From contig NZ_JAUSSK010000003.1 of NCBI RefSeq assembly GCF_030812295.1, positions 434,001 to 498,000 of the forward strand: a stretch of 64,000 bases of DNA. Reading direction: 5' to 3'. A program made the translations under genes and the position numbers. Position 1 is the stretch's first letter. Each line of letters opens with the position of its first letter. Below, piece after piece: positions 1 through 8,573 of the stretch. The stretch comes from Luteibacter jiangsuensis (lineage in GTDB: Bacteria; Pseudomonadota; Gammaproteobacteria; Xanthomonadales; Rhodanobacteraceae). The notes beneath the pieces are model-generated. The model made no database searches. It saw nothing but the letters and a program-made list of their open reading frames with translations, and was not told where the DNA came from.

Positions 1-1
1 A

Positions 2-1525
2 CTTCGCCGCAGCCACGAACAATTCCGTCTCCTGGTGCAGGGGGTGGCGGACTACGCCATCTACATGCTGGACCAGGAGGGCAACGTCTCCAGCTGGAAC
101 TCCGGCGCGGAGCGGATCAAGGGCTACATGCCCGACGAGATCGTCGGCAGGCATTACTCGGCCTTCTTCTCGCCGGAAGACGTGGCCCGTCGCGAACCCT
201 GGTCGAACTTGCAGGCCGCGAAGGACGAGGGACGGCTAGAAACGGAAGGTTGGCGTGTCCGCAAGGATGGCAGCCGTTTCTGGGCGCACGTGGTGCTCGA
301 CCGTATCGACGACGAGTCAGGCAAGTTCGTCGGCTTCGCCAAGGTCACCCGCGACGTCACCGAGCAGCGTGCTACTGCCAGAGCCCTCGAACAGGCCCGC
401 GAGGCCCTGTTCCAGTCGCAGAAGCTCGAGGCGATAGGCCAGCTCACCGGCGGCGTGGCACACGATTTCAACAACCTGCTCATGGCGATTCACGGCAATC
501 TGGAACTGCTGACCCAGCGCGAGGACCTTCCGGCGAAGGCCAGGACGCTCGTCACGAACGCCTTGAGTGGCGTGCGCCGGGGCGTCGCGCTTACCCAGCG
601 TATGCTCGCCTTCGCACGCCGGCAGCGGTTGCAGTTGGAGCCGGTGAATCTGGCCGACCTCGTCTACGGGATGTCCGATCTGATGCGCACGTCGCTCGGT
701 CCCTCCGTCATGGTCGAGGCGAGTTTTCCCTTGTCGTTGCCGGCGGTGCTTGTCGACCCGAACCAGTTCGAACTCTGCCTGTTGAACCTGGGCGTCAACG
801 CACGCGACGCGATGCCGGACGGCGGAACGGTCACGATCTCGGGGCGTGTTGAAAGCGTTCGCGAGAAGGATGTCCGAGGTCTCAATCCTGGCGAATACGT
901 CAAGCTGTCGGTGGCCGATACGGGCGAAGGCATGGACGCTGAAACGCTTGCGAGGGCGACGGAGCCATTCTTCACCACGAAGGGCGTGGGTAAGGGCACG
1001 GGCCTGGGTTTATCGATGGTGCATGGCATCGTGCAGCAATGCGGCGGTGCCTTGCTGTTGAGTAGCACGCCTTCTGGCGGCACTACGGTCGACATGTGGT
1101 TACCCGTGGCGATACACGTGGGGTCGCCGGTCGCGCAGATCGTGGTGAGTGATCCACCCGGTGTTACAGCGGCGCCATCGGGCGGCAAGACGATTCTCGT
1201 CGTCGACGACGATCCCCTTGTCCTGTCGACGACGGTCGAAATGCTTTGTTTCGCCGGTTACGACGCCGCGGGTGCGGCATCCGCAAAGCAGGCGCTGAGC
1301 CTGCTGGGTGCCTCGCCGGGAATTTCCGTCGTGGTCACCGACCATGCCATGCCGGGCATGACCGGTGTGGAGCTTGCCGCCCAACTCGCCGAAACCCACC
1401 CCGGCATGCACGTGATCCTGGCCAGTGGTTACGCCGAGCTGCCGGGTGACACGCCGGGAGTCCGGGCGCGTCTGCAGAAGCCCTACGGAAGGTCGGAGTT
1501 GCTGGCAGCCATCCGTCAGGCTTGA
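2..1525 (+). CDS. Hybrid sensor histidine kinase/response regulator (PAS-HisKA-HATPase-REC), 5' end cut by window
   Basis: This is a membrane- or cytosol-associated signalling kinase with an attached receiver. The reading frame is open to the first base of the window, so the true start lies upstream. A GTG at 35 is in frame, but conserved PAS sequence already precedes it. The order is a PAS domain (about 20-360), a HisKA domain with an AHDFNNL H-box (His codon at 461), an HATPase_c domain with GTGLGLSMV, then a C-terminal CheY-like receiver with VVDDD and the phospho-acceptor Asp at 1340 in VVTDHAMPG. The PAS-HK-REC order without an Hpt or output domain resembles kinases that control other systems through receiver competition or phospho-sinks. 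The signal and partner cannot be told from the sequence. No partner gene follows, because tRNA-Asn lies next on the opposite strand. Confidence 0.9.
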   Translation, partial: LRRSHEQFRLLVQGVADYAIYMLDQEGNVSSWNSGAERIKGYMPDEIVGRHYSAFFSPEDVARREPWSNLQAAKDEGRLETEGWRVRKDGSRFWAHVVLDRIDDESGKFVGFAKVTRDVTEQRATARALEQAREALFQSQKLEAIGQLTGGVAHDFNNLLMAIHGNLELLTQREDLPAKARTLVTNALSGVRRGVALTQRMLAFARRQRLQLEPVNLADLVYGMSDLMRTSLGPSVMVEASFPLSLPAVLVDPNQFELCLLNLGVNARDAMPDGGTVTISGRVESVREKDVRGLNPGEYVKLSVADTGEGMDAETLARATEPFFTTKGVGKGTGLGLSMVHGIVQQCGGALLLSSTPSGGTTVDMWLPVAIHVGSPVAQIVVSDPPGVTAAPSGGKTILVVDDDPLVLSTTVEMLCFAGYDAAGAASAKQALSLLGASPGISVVVTDHAMPGMTGVELAAQLAETHPGMHVILASGYAELPGDTPGVRARLQKPYGRSELLAAIRQA

Positions 1526-1561
1526 TGGCGCCACATCGGTGCGGATCGCGCAGGTGGGCAA

Positions 1562-1593
1562 AGAAAAAGGCCGTGCATCGCTGCACGGCCTTT
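1562..1593 (-). terminator. Intrinsic terminator of tRNA-Asn, possibly bidirectional
   Basis: A perfect 9-bp stem GGCCGTGCA/TGCACGGCC with a 4-nt loop (1569-1590) is flanked by AAAAA on its left, which reads as a T5 tract on the minus strand, and by TTT on its right. It sits between the kinase stop and the 3' end of tRNA-Asn, so it can end transcripts from both sides. Confidence 0.8.
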
Positions 1594-1600
1594 CAAAACC

Positions 1601-1677
1601 TGGCGCCCGAAGTTGGACTCGAACCAACGACCCCCTGATTAACAGTCAAGTGCTCTAACCGGCTGAGCTATTCGGGC
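1601..1677 (-). tRNA. tRNA-Asn (GTT)
   Basis: This is a 77-nt cloverleaf on the minus strand. It has a 7-bp acceptor stem GCCCGAA/TTCGGGC, a D-arm with AGCTCAGCCGGTTAGAGC, and an anticodon loop reading CTGTTAA with anticodon GTT. The T-arm contains GGTTCGAGTCC, and the 3' CCA is encoded. An intrinsic terminator follows immediately. Confidence 0.97.
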
Positions 1678-1724
1678 GGGGAGCCACGTATTTTGTGGAA
1701 GTGGGGAGGGGCTGTCAAGCGCTC

Positions 1725-2258
1725 TTAACGTTTTCGTGACAGCGGGGAGGCGCACGCGGCGGCGTCCTCGGGCACGGCGGTTTTGCGCCGGGCGCGGCCC
1801 GAATTGGCGACGACGATCGAGACGGCGGTGGTGGGACGGCCGCGAACGCAGAGGGTGATCGTCTGGTTGCTCGCGGAGCAGGTGCCATTCGGATCGAATG
1901 TGAAGGCCTGGCGGCCAGGGCGGCGGACGATCGATAGCTTGTCGTCGAGAGGTTCCATCGACTCGAAGACCGTGCGCGATTCCTTGTCACGGCCGATCCA
2001 ACCCCAGGTCCAGTCGGCCGAGGGCGAGCAGGCACGGCCGTCGCGACTCGCGCAGAGAACGGTGGGATGGTTCCTGCGGACGGCAGTGGCACGGGCCTGG
2101 GCCAGGGCTTCCATCAGGGCATCGGTGGTCGCACGCAGCCGGTGGCGCGCAAGGGCCTCGCCCAACGCCGGCAGCGCGATACTGGCGAGGATGCCGGTCA
2201 CGGCCAGGACCGCCAGCAGTTCGGTCCAGGTGAATCCATGGGGGCGGTAGAGGGGCAT
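1725..2258 (-). CDS. GspH/FimT-family type IV pilin-like protein
   Basis: This is a minor pseudopilin-type protein, 177 aa from the ATG at 2258. That start puts a short basic leader (MPLYRPHG) before the prepilin peptidase site. The mature N-terminus is then [15 protein letters not shown], with the usual Phe+1 and Glu+5 followed by a hydrophobic helix. Longer starts would add an unlikely Gln/Pro-rich extension. The C-terminal half contains Cys residues and a GspH-like beta-rich body ([23 protein letters not shown]). Family members prime or cap type IV pili or type II secretion pseudopili in the inner membrane and periplasm. No other pilus gene is nearby, so it is an orphan, and its assembly system cannot be named. 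Confidence 0.8.
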   Translation of the reverse strand: MPLYRPHGFTWTELLAVLAVTGILASIALPALGEALARHRLRATTDALMEALAQARATAVRRNHPTVLCASRDGRACSPSADWTWGWIGRDKESRTVFESMEPLDDKLSIVRRPGRQAFTFDPNGTCSASNQTITLCVRGRPTTAVSIVVANSGRARRKTAVPEDAAACASPLSRKR

Positions 2259-2383
2259 GGGCAGTGCACGGGGTGGCGCCTGAGCTTGCCTGTTGCTCCC
2301 AAAGGCCCCCATCGGTGCAGCGCGTCACGGCGTGTAGGCCCCGGCGCTTTAAACTTGGCATCCAAACCTGCATATCGTCAGCC

Positions 2384-4411
2384 ATGACCGATCGCTTCCA
2401 GCTCGTCTCCCCGTACAAACCCGCCGGCGACCAGCCCGAGGCCATCCGCCGCCTCACCGAGGGCTTCGAGTCCGGACTCGCCGCGCAGACCCTCCTGGGC
2501 GTCACCGGCTCGGGCAAGACCTTCACGATCGCCAACGTGGTCGAGAAGATCCAGAAACCGACCATCGTACTGGCGCCCAACAAGACGCTGGCCGCGCAGC
2601 TGTACGGCGAGTTCAAGGAGTTCTTCCCGCACAACGCGGTGGAGTACTTCGTCAGCTACTACGACTACTACCAGCCGGAAGCCTACGTGGTGGCCTCGGA
2701 TACCTTCATCGAGAAGGATTCGAGCATCAACGACCATATCGAACAGATGCGCCTGGCCGCGACCAAGGCCCTGTTGTCGCGGCGCGATTCGCTGATTGTC
2801 GCGACGGTGTCCGCGATCTACGGCCTGGGCGATCCCGAGGACTACATGAGCCTCCGCCTGATCCTGTCGCGCGGCGAGCACATCGAGCAGCGTGCGTTGA
2901 TCCGCCAGCTCACCGAACTGCAATACGTGCGTAACGAGATGGAACTGCGCCGCGGTACGTACCGCGTGCGCGGCGAGGTCATCGACGTGTTTCCGGCGGA
3001 ATCGGAATCCGAGGCGTTGCGCATCGAGTTGTTCGACGGCGACGTGGAAAACCTCTCCCTGTTCGATCCGCTGACCGGCGAGGTGTTGCGCAAGGTGCCG
3101 CGCTACACCGTGTATCCGAAAACGCATTACGCGAGCACGCGGCAGAGCGTGCTGAACGCGATGGAGACGATCAAGGTCGAGCTTTCCGAGCGCCTGGAGC
3201 AGCTGTACCGCGACAATAAACTGGTCGAGGCCCAGCGCCTGGAGCAGCGCACGCGATTCGACCTGGAGATGATGGCCGAGGTGGGTTTCTGCCAGGGTAT
3301 CGAGAACTACTCGCGCCACATGACCCGCCGTGGCCCGGGCGAGCCGCCACCGACGCTGTTCGATTACCTGCCGCCGGACGCGCTGATGGTGGTGGACGAA
3401 TCGCATGTGACCGTGCCCCAGCTGGGCGCGATGTACAAGGGCGACCGTTCGCGCAAGGAGACCCTGGTGGAATTCGGTTTCCGCTTGCCTTCGGCGATGG
3501 ACAACCGGCCGCTGCGTTTCGAGGAATGGGAGCGGCGCGCACCGCGCGCGATCTACGTATCCGCGACGCCGGCCAAATACGAGTTGGAACGTTCCGACGA
3601 CAACGTGGTGGAGCTGGTGGTGCGTCCGACCGGCCTGATCGATCCCGAGGTGGAGGTGCGCCCGGTCCGCACCCAGGTGGACGACCTGCTGGGCGAGATC
3701 CACAAGCGGGTCGCATTGGGCGATCGCGTGCTGGTGACGACGCTGACCAAGCGGATGGCCGAGAACCTCACGGACTACCTGTCCGAGCAGGACGTGAAGG
3801 TGCGTTATCTCCACGCCGACATCGACACCGTGGAGCGTACCGAGATCATCCGCGACCTGCGCCTGGGCGAATTCGACGTGCTGGTGGGCATCAACCTGCT
3901 GCGCGAGGGCCTGGACATGCCCGAGGTCTCGCTGGTGGCGATCCTCGACGCGGACAAGGAAGGCTTCCTGCGTTCGACCCGGTCGCTCATCCAGACGATC
4001 GGCCGCGCGGCACGCAACGTGCGTGGCAAGGCGATCCTCTACGGCGACGAGATCACCGGCTCGATGAAGGAGGCGATCGACGAGACCGCCCGCCGCCGCG
4101 AGAAACAGGTCGAATACAACGCCGCCCACGGTATCACGCCGACCACGGTCGTCCGCCGCATCGCCGACATCATGGAAGGCGCCCGTGCCGACGTGGGCTC
4201 GCGCGGCGGCAAGGGCAAGAAGGCCCGCGAGGCGGCGAAGAAGGTGGCCGAGGAAGCCGCCGACTACGCGGCGCTCAGTCCGGAGCAGGCGGGGGCCGCC
4301 ATCAAGAAGCTCGAGGCCCGCATGTACAAGCATGCCCAGAACCTGGAATTCGAGGAGGCGGGCAAGATTCGCGACGAGATCCACCGCCTGCGCGAGCGGG
4401 CACTGCGCTGA
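2384..4411 (+). CDS. uvrB: UvrABC excinuclease subunit B
   Basis: UvrB is the damage-verifying helicase-like subunit of nucleotide excision repair. It is loaded by UvrA and recruits UvrC for incision. The protein is 675 aa from the ATG at 2384, the usual length. The Walker A motif GVTGSGKT is at residues 39-46. The beta-hairpin motif [11 protein letters not shown] near residue 95 inserts between DNA strands. DESHVT and YVSATP are helicase motifs, and the C-terminal UVR domain (about 636-670) binds UvrC. Upstream in-frame codons are open to 2264 but lack family similarity. The gene stands alone between an oppositely oriented pseudopilin gene and tRNA-Val. No LexA box was recognised upstream. 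Confidence 0.98.
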   Translation: MTDRFQLVSPYKPAGDQPEAIRRLTEGFESGLAAQTLLGVTGSGKTFTIANVVEKIQKPTIVLAPNKTLAAQLYGEFKEFFPHNAVEYFVSYYDYYQPEAYVVASDTFIEKDSSINDHIEQMRLAATKALLSRRDSLIVATVSAIYGLGDPEDYMSLRLILSRGEHIEQRALIRQLTELQYVRNEMELRRGTYRVRGEVIDVFPAESESEALRIELFDGDVENLSLFDPLTGEVLRKVPRYTVYPKTHYASTRQSVLNAMETIKVELSERLEQLYRDNKLVEAQRLEQRTRFDLEMMAEVGFCQGIENYSRHMTRRGPGEPPPTLFDYLPPDALMVVDESHVTVPQLGAMYKGDRSRKETLVEFGFRLPSAMDNRPLRFEEWERRAPRAIYVSATPAKYELERSDDNVVELVVRPTGLIDPEVEVRPVRTQVDDLLGEIHKRVALGDRVLVTTLTKRMAENLTDYLSEQDVKVRYLHADIDTVERTEIIRDLRLGEFDVLVGINLLREGLDMPEVSLVAILDADKEGFLRSTRSLIQTIGRAARNVRGKAILYGDEITGSMKEAIDETARRREKQVEYNAAHGITPTTVVRRIADIMEGARADVGSRGGKGKKAREAAKKVAEEAADYAALSPEQAGAAIKKLEARMYKHAQNLEFEEAGKIRDEIHRLRERALR

Positions 4412-4415
4412 AGTC

Positions 4416-4441
4416 CCGGCCGGGTAAAAAATCCCGGCCGG
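4416..4441 (+). other. Stem-loop downstream of uvrB
   Basis: A 9-bp inverted repeat CCGGCCGGG/CCCGGCCGG encloses a T-A6-T loop just after the uvrB stop. It lacks a following T tract, so it may stabilise or end the uvrB mRNA 3' end rather than act as a classical intrinsic terminator. Confidence 0.4.
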
Positions 4442-4445
4442 ACCC

Positions 4446-4474
4446 TTGCGAAGCCGGGCGGCGGCCGGTAAACT
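4446..4474 (+). promoter_or_regulatory. Candidate promoter of tRNA-Val
   Basis: A TTGCGA (-35-like, 4446-4451) and a TAAACT (-10-like, 4469-4474) are separated by 17 bp. They end about 12 bp before the tRNA-Val 5' end at 4487. Position and spacing fit, but each hexamer matches consensus only partly. Confidence 0.4.
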
Positions 4475-4486
4475 GCGCAGCTCTTC

Positions 4487-4561
4487 GGGCGGTTAGCTCA
4501 GCGGTAGAGCACTACCTTGACATGGTAGGGGTCACAAGTTCGATCCTTGTACCGCCCACCA
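4487..4561 (+). tRNA. tRNA-Val (GAC)
   Basis: This is a 75-nt cloverleaf with acceptor stem GGGCGGT/ACCGCCC and an anticodon stem CTACC/GGTAG around a loop TTGACAT, giving anticodon GAC. It has a T-arm containing AGTTCGATCCT and an encoded CCA. A terminator follows at 4593. Confidence 0.97.
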
Positions 4562-4592
4562 CTTTCCCTCAGGCGAGTGGCACGAAGATCGC

Positions 4593-4619
4593 AAAAAGGA
4601 GCCCTCGGCTCCTTTTTTA
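4593..4619 (+). terminator. Intrinsic terminator after tRNA-Val
   Basis: The stem GGAGCC/GGCTCC with a CTC loop is preceded by A5 and followed by T6. It ends 11 bp before the next start codon at 4631. Confidence 0.85.
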
Positions 4620-4630
4620 TTGCCTAAACT

Positions 4631-5080
4631 ATGGCCTTTCCCGACGGAGCGCTGCCGGTGCTGGCCTACCCGCTGATCAAGTCGCTGCATATCGTCTTCG
4701 TGATCGCCTGGATGGCGACGGTGTTCTACCTTCCGCGCATCCTGGTCAACATCGGCGAGGCCGGCAGCGAGCCCGCGGTGAAGGCGCGGCTCGAACTGAT
4801 GGGGCGCCGCCTGTACAAGTTCGGCCACAGCATGTTCGGGCTGGCCTTTCTCTTCGGGCTCGTCCTCTGGCTGTACTTCCATATCGCCGGCGGATGGCTG
4901 CATGCGAAGCTGGCGCTCGTCGTTGTCATGCTCGGCTATTACATCTGGTCGGGCCGGCTGCTCAAGCGCAGCATCGCTGGCGGCACGCTGCCGGCCACGA
5001 AGACGCTGCGCCTGTTCAACGAACTGCCGGTGCTGGTGTTGCTCGCGATCGTCTTCCTCGTCGTCGCCAAGCCGTTCTGA
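4631..5080 (+). CDS. HemJ/CopD-like four-helix membrane protein
   Basis: This is a 149-aa inner-membrane protein with about four hydrophobic helices. The first helix carries KSLHIVFVIAWMATVFYLPRI, closely resembling the N-terminal helix of HemJ, which oxidises protoporphyrinogen IX to protoporphyrin IX, and of CopD-like proteins. The conserved His in this helix and the LPRI segment are family hallmarks. A second conserved block is RRLYKFGHSMFGLAF, containing the His expected to help bind haem. Length matches HemJ (about 140-150 aa). The start follows a terminator closely and has no clear ribosome-binding site. Family members without a nearby haem gene are often labelled only CopD-family, so HemJ activity is likely but not certain. 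Confidence 0.75.
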   Translation: MAFPDGALPVLAYPLIKSLHIVFVIAWMATVFYLPRILVNIGEAGSEPAVKARLELMGRRLYKFGHSMFGLAFLFGLVLWLYFHIAGGWLHAKLALVVVMLGYYIWSGRLLKRSIAGGTLPATKTLRLFNELPVLVLLAIVFLVVAKPF

Positions 5081-5081
5081 A

Positions 5082-5130
5082 GTCTCGCCCGGCGAGACGT
5101 GGATCGGCGATGATCCACGCTGACGTTTTT
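5082..5130 (+). terminator. Two adjacent hairpins with T tract between the HemJ-like gene and recC
   Basis: Immediately after the stop codon lies a perfect palindromic hairpin GTCTCGCC-C-GGCGAGAC (5082-5098). It abuts a second one, CGTGGATC/GATCCACG (5098-5119). A TTTTT run follows 6 bp later (5126-5130). The set could terminate the upstream transcript. The T run also lies close to the GGAG that precedes the recC start. Confidence 0.5.
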
Positions 5131-5147
5131 CGCCCTGGAGCCGCCCG

Positions 5148-8100
5148 TTGAGCGACGTGGACGACATCGCGCCGGGCCTGATGGTCCTGCACGGCAACCG
5201 CCTGGAGGAACTGCGCGACGTCCTGGTCGCGTGGCTTCGGCGCGCGCCGCTGGCGCCGCTCGAGGACGAGTGGGTGCTGGTCCAGTCCAACGGCATCGCG
5301 CAGTGGTTCCAGATGGCGCTGGCACGCGCGGCCGACGAGGGCGGGCTGGGCATTTCGGCGGCGGTGAACGTGCAGCTTCCCGGCCGGTTCCTCTGGAAGG
5401 CTTATCGCGCGGTGCTCGGGCACGAGGCGGTGCCGCAGGAATCGCCCTTCGACAAGTCCCGGCTGGTCTGGCGCTTGATGCGCCTGTTGCCATCGCTCGC
5501 GCAGGAGCCGGATTTCGAATCGCTCGCCGCCTACCTGGGCCAGGAGGACGATCCGCGTAAATGCCACCAACTCGCCGAGCGGCTGGCCGACCTTTACGAC
5601 CAGTACCAGGTATACCGGGCCGACTGGCTGGACGACTGGGCGGCGGGACGCGACGTATTGCGCGACGCACGCGGCGGTGCGCCCGCCATGGCCGCTGGCG
5701 ACCGCTGGCAGGCGATGCTGTGGCGGCGTCTGCTGGACGATGTCGGGCCCGTGGAGGCGGAAGGTCATCGTGCGGCCGTGCACGAACGATTCCTGCGAGA
5801 GATCGCCTCGGCCGGCTCGCGGCCCGCGGGACTGGCGAGGCGGATCGTGGTGTTCGGCATGTCGTCGTTGCCACGACAGACGCTGGAAGCACTGTCCGCC
5901 ATCTCCCGCTGGTCGCAGGTGCTGCTGGTGGTGATGAATCCGTGCCGCCACTACTGGGCCGATATCGTCGACGACCGCGAATTGCTGCGTGCCGAGCGGC
6001 GGCGTCAAACACCGAAGCAGGGCATGCCCGCCTTGCCTTCCGATGCCGACATGCACCTGCACGCGAACCCGTTGCTGGCGGCCTGGGGCAAACAGGGTCG
6101 CGATTACATCCGCATGCTCGACGAGTTCGATCATCCGGAGAGTTACCGCGAACGCTTCACCGCATGGGACCAGCGTATCGACCTGTTCGCCGAGCCATCG
6201 TCCCGGCGCCTGCTCGGGCAGGTGCAGGCGGCGATCCTCGATCTGGAAGCCGTTCCGGCGATACCCGCGAGGATCGACTCCGTCGATGCCAGCATCGCCT
6301 TCCATGTCGCCCATGGTCCGCAGCGCGAGGTGGAGATTCTCCACGACCAGTTGCTGGCGCGCTTCGAAGCCTCGGCGCGCGAGGGCGATCCGATCCTGCC
6401 GCGCGACGTGATCGTGATGGTGCCGGACATCGAGACCTATGGTCCGCACATCGATGCGGTGTTCGGCCGCGTGCCGCGCGACGATCCGCGCCATATCCCT
6501 TTCAGCGTGGCCGATCGCGCCTCGCGTGGCACCGTGCCCCTGGTGATGGCGATGGACATGTTGCTGGGCATGACGGAGTCGCGCTTCGCCGCGGGTGACC
6601 TGGCCGACCTGCTCGACGTGCCGGCGATACGGAAACGGTTCGGGCTTGGCGAAGACGATCTCTCCCTCGTGCACCGCTGGATCGAGGGTGCGGGTATCCG
6701 CTGGGGGCTGGATGCCGCGCAACGGGCGTCGTTGGGATTGCCCGCGCTCGAACAGAACACGTGGCGTTTCGGCCTGCGGCGCATGCTGCTGGGCTACGCG
6801 GTCGGGCGCGGCGAAGCGTGGGGCGACATCGAGCCATATGATGAGGTCGGTGGGCTCGACGCCGAGCTGGTCGGCCCGTTGTCCGATCTGCTGGACAGCC
6901 TCGGGGCGTACTGGCGGTCGATGGCCGAGCCCGCGCCACCCGCGGCGTGGGCTGCGCGCCTGCGCGCGCTGATTCGCGAGTTCTTCGAGGCCGCTGAGCC
7001 CGACGACAGCATGCGCATCCAGCGCCTGCACGATGCCCTCGACGCCTGGGAGCTTGCGTGCGCGGAAGCGGCCTTCGACGAGGCGCTTCCCGTGGATGTC
7101 GTACGCGAAGCGTGGCTGGGACAGCTCGATGACGACGGCCTGTCGAAACGCTTCCTCGCCGGTGCCGTGAGTTTCGGCACCTTGATGCCGATGCGCGCCA
7201 TCCCGTTCCGCCTCGTATGCCTGCTGGGCATGAACGACGGCGATTATCCGCGTGCGCGTCCGCCAATGGATTTCGACCTGATGTCGCGCCCGGGTGCCTG
7301 GCGTCCGGGCGATCGCTCGCGGCGCGAGGACGACCGCTACCTGTTCCTCGAGGCGCTGCTTTCCGCGCGCGACGCGTTGCACATCGGCTGGGTGGGACGT
7401 AGCGCGCGGGACAATGCCGAGCGCGCGCCTTCGGTGCTGGTGGGCCAGCTGCGCGATTACCTCGCGGCCGGTTGGCAGGCAAACGATGGCGGGCCCTTGC
7501 TGTCGCGCATCACGGTGGAGCATCCGTTGCAGCCTTTCAGCCGTGCTTATTTCGGTACCGGCGACGAACGGCTCTTCACCTATGCCCGCGAATGGCGTCA
7601 GGCCCACGACGGCAGCGAACGGGCGGTGGACGAGGCCTTGCCGCCCGTTTCCATCGAACGGCCGCTCGGCCTGGCGGTATTGCGCCGCTTCCTGCGCCAT
7701 CCCGTGCGCGAATTCTTCCAGTCGCGCTTGGGCGTCCGCTTCGACGCCGCCGAGGTCGCCACGGATGAGCTCGAGCCTTTCGTCATCGACGGGCTCGGCC
7801 GATTCAGCATGACCGACGCGGTGTTGCGTGCCGCGATTCATGGGCAGGGCGATGCCGCCTCATCGATCGATGCCGCCGCCGCCCGCCTGCAACGCAGCGG
7901 CGTATTCCCGATGGGGGGCTTCGCCGGGCCGGTCCGCCGAGAGATCGAGGCCACCGCGACGACCGTGTTCGCGCGCTTCGTCGTCGAACGGCGTGCATGG
8001 CCGGCCGATGCCGGCAAGCGCGAGGTTCGCATCGAGGCCGCTGGCATCGTCATCGAGGATTGGCTGGCGGATCTTCGCGCCGATGGTGACGGGAAGCTCG

Positions 8101-8573
8101 CCGCCTTCCTGTTGTCGCCGTCGAACGTGCTGGATGACGAAGGGGCGGTGCGCGCGCACCGCCTGGTGATGCCCTGGGCCGATCACCTCGTGGCCCAGGC
8201 CGCCGGGCTCGCCCTGGAGACGCGCTACATAGGGCCGGACGCCACCGTGGTCCTTGCGCCCATCGACGCCGGCCATGCCACGCGCATGCTGGAGACCCTG
8301 GTGCGCGCCTGGCTCGAAGGCATGCGCGCACCCTTGCCGGTCGCCGTGCGAACGGCGCTGGCGGCGCTCGCCACCGCCTCGCCGGACGAGTCCATCGCGG
8401 CGGCGCGCCGTGCGTACGACGGCGTGCATGAGCGCTCGCGTGGTGAAGTGGACGGCGATCCCTACCTGCTCCGCGCCTATCCCGATTTCGCCGCGCTGGA
8501 GCAGGCGGGCTTCGAACACGGGTTGCAGCCGTACCGGGATTTCATCGGCAGCGTGCGCGTGGAGCCCGCATGA
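5148..8573 (+). CDS. recC: Exodeoxyribonuclease V subunit gamma (RecC)
   Basis: RecC is the Chi-recognising, strand-splitting subunit of the RecBCD helicase-nuclease that resects double-strand breaks and starts RecA-dependent repair. The protein is 1141 aa. The N-terminal block LMVLHGNRLEELRDVLVAWL followed by VQSNGIAQWFQMALA is the family signature. Later conserved elements include VMVPDIETYGPHIDAVFG, RAIPFRLVCLLGMNDGDYPR and RREDDRYLFLEALLSARDALHIGW. The start is TTG at 5148, chosen because GGAG lies 7 bp upstream; ATG at 5181 is an alternative. RecC contains a degenerate helicase fold without Walker motifs, as expected. Its stop overlaps the recB start by 4 bp. The order is recC-recB-recD, without the ptrA gene that interrupts the E. 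coli operon. Confidence 0.97.
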   Translation: MSDVDDIAPGLMVLHGNRLEELRDVLVAWLRRAPLAPLEDEWVLVQSNGIAQWFQMALARAADEGGLGISAAVNVQLPGRFLWKAYRAVLGHEAVPQESPFDKSRLVWRLMRLLPSLAQEPDFESLAAYLGQEDDPRKCHQLAERLADLYDQYQVYRADWLDDWAAGRDVLRDARGGAPAMAAGDRWQAMLWRRLLDDVGPVEAEGHRAAVHERFLREIASAGSRPAGLARRIVVFGMSSLPRQTLEALSAISRWSQVLLVVMNPCRHYWADIVDDRELLRAERRRQTPKQGMPALPSDADMHLHANPLLAAWGKQGRDYIRMLDEFDHPESYRERFTAWDQRIDLFAEPSSRRLLGQVQAAILDLEAVPAIPARIDSVDASIAFHVAHGPQREVEILHDQLLARFEASAREGDPILPRDVIVMVPDIETYGPHIDAVFGRVPRDDPRHIPFSVADRASRGTVPLVMAMDMLLGMTESRFAAGDLADLLDVPAIRKRFGLGEDDLSLVHRWIEGAGIRWGLDAAQRASLGLPALEQNTWRFGLRRMLLGYAVGRGEAWGDIEPYDEVGGLDAELVGPLSDLLDSLGAYWRSMAEPAPPAAWAARLRALIREFFEAAEPDDSMRIQRLHDALDAWELACAEAAFDEALPVDVVREAWLGQLDDDGLSKRFLAGAVSFGTLMPMRAIPFRLVCLLGMNDGDYPRARPPMDFDLMSRPGAWRPGDRSRREDDRYLFLEALLSARDALHIGWVGRSARDNAERAPSVLVGQLRDYLAAGWQANDGGPLLSRITVEHPLQPFSRAYFGTGDERLFTYAREWRQAHDGSERAVDEALPPVSIERPLGLAVLRRFLRHPVREFFQSRLGVRFDAAEVATDELEPFVIDGLGRFSMTDAVLRAAIHGQGDAASSIDAAAARLQRSGVFPMGGFAGPVRREIEATATTVFARFVVERRAWPADAGKREVRIEAAGIVIEDWLADLRADGDGKLAAFLLSPSNVLDDEGAVRAHRLVMPWADHLVAQAAGLALETRYIGPDATVVLAPIDAGHATRMLETLVRAWLEGMRAPLPVAVRTALAALATASPDESIAAARRAYDGVHERSRGEVDGDPYLLRAYPDFAALEQAGFEHGLQPYRDFIGSVRVEPA

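Noticed and set aside
2378-4384. Long antisense frame opposite uvrB
   Set aside because: Mirrors uvrB codons, rich in His/Arg/Gly, and starts and stops inside the uvrB boundaries.
5016-7841. Long antisense frame opposite recC
   Set aside because: Same shadow effect; low-complexity composition, no ribosome-binding site or family similarity, while RecC motifs are complete on the plus strand.
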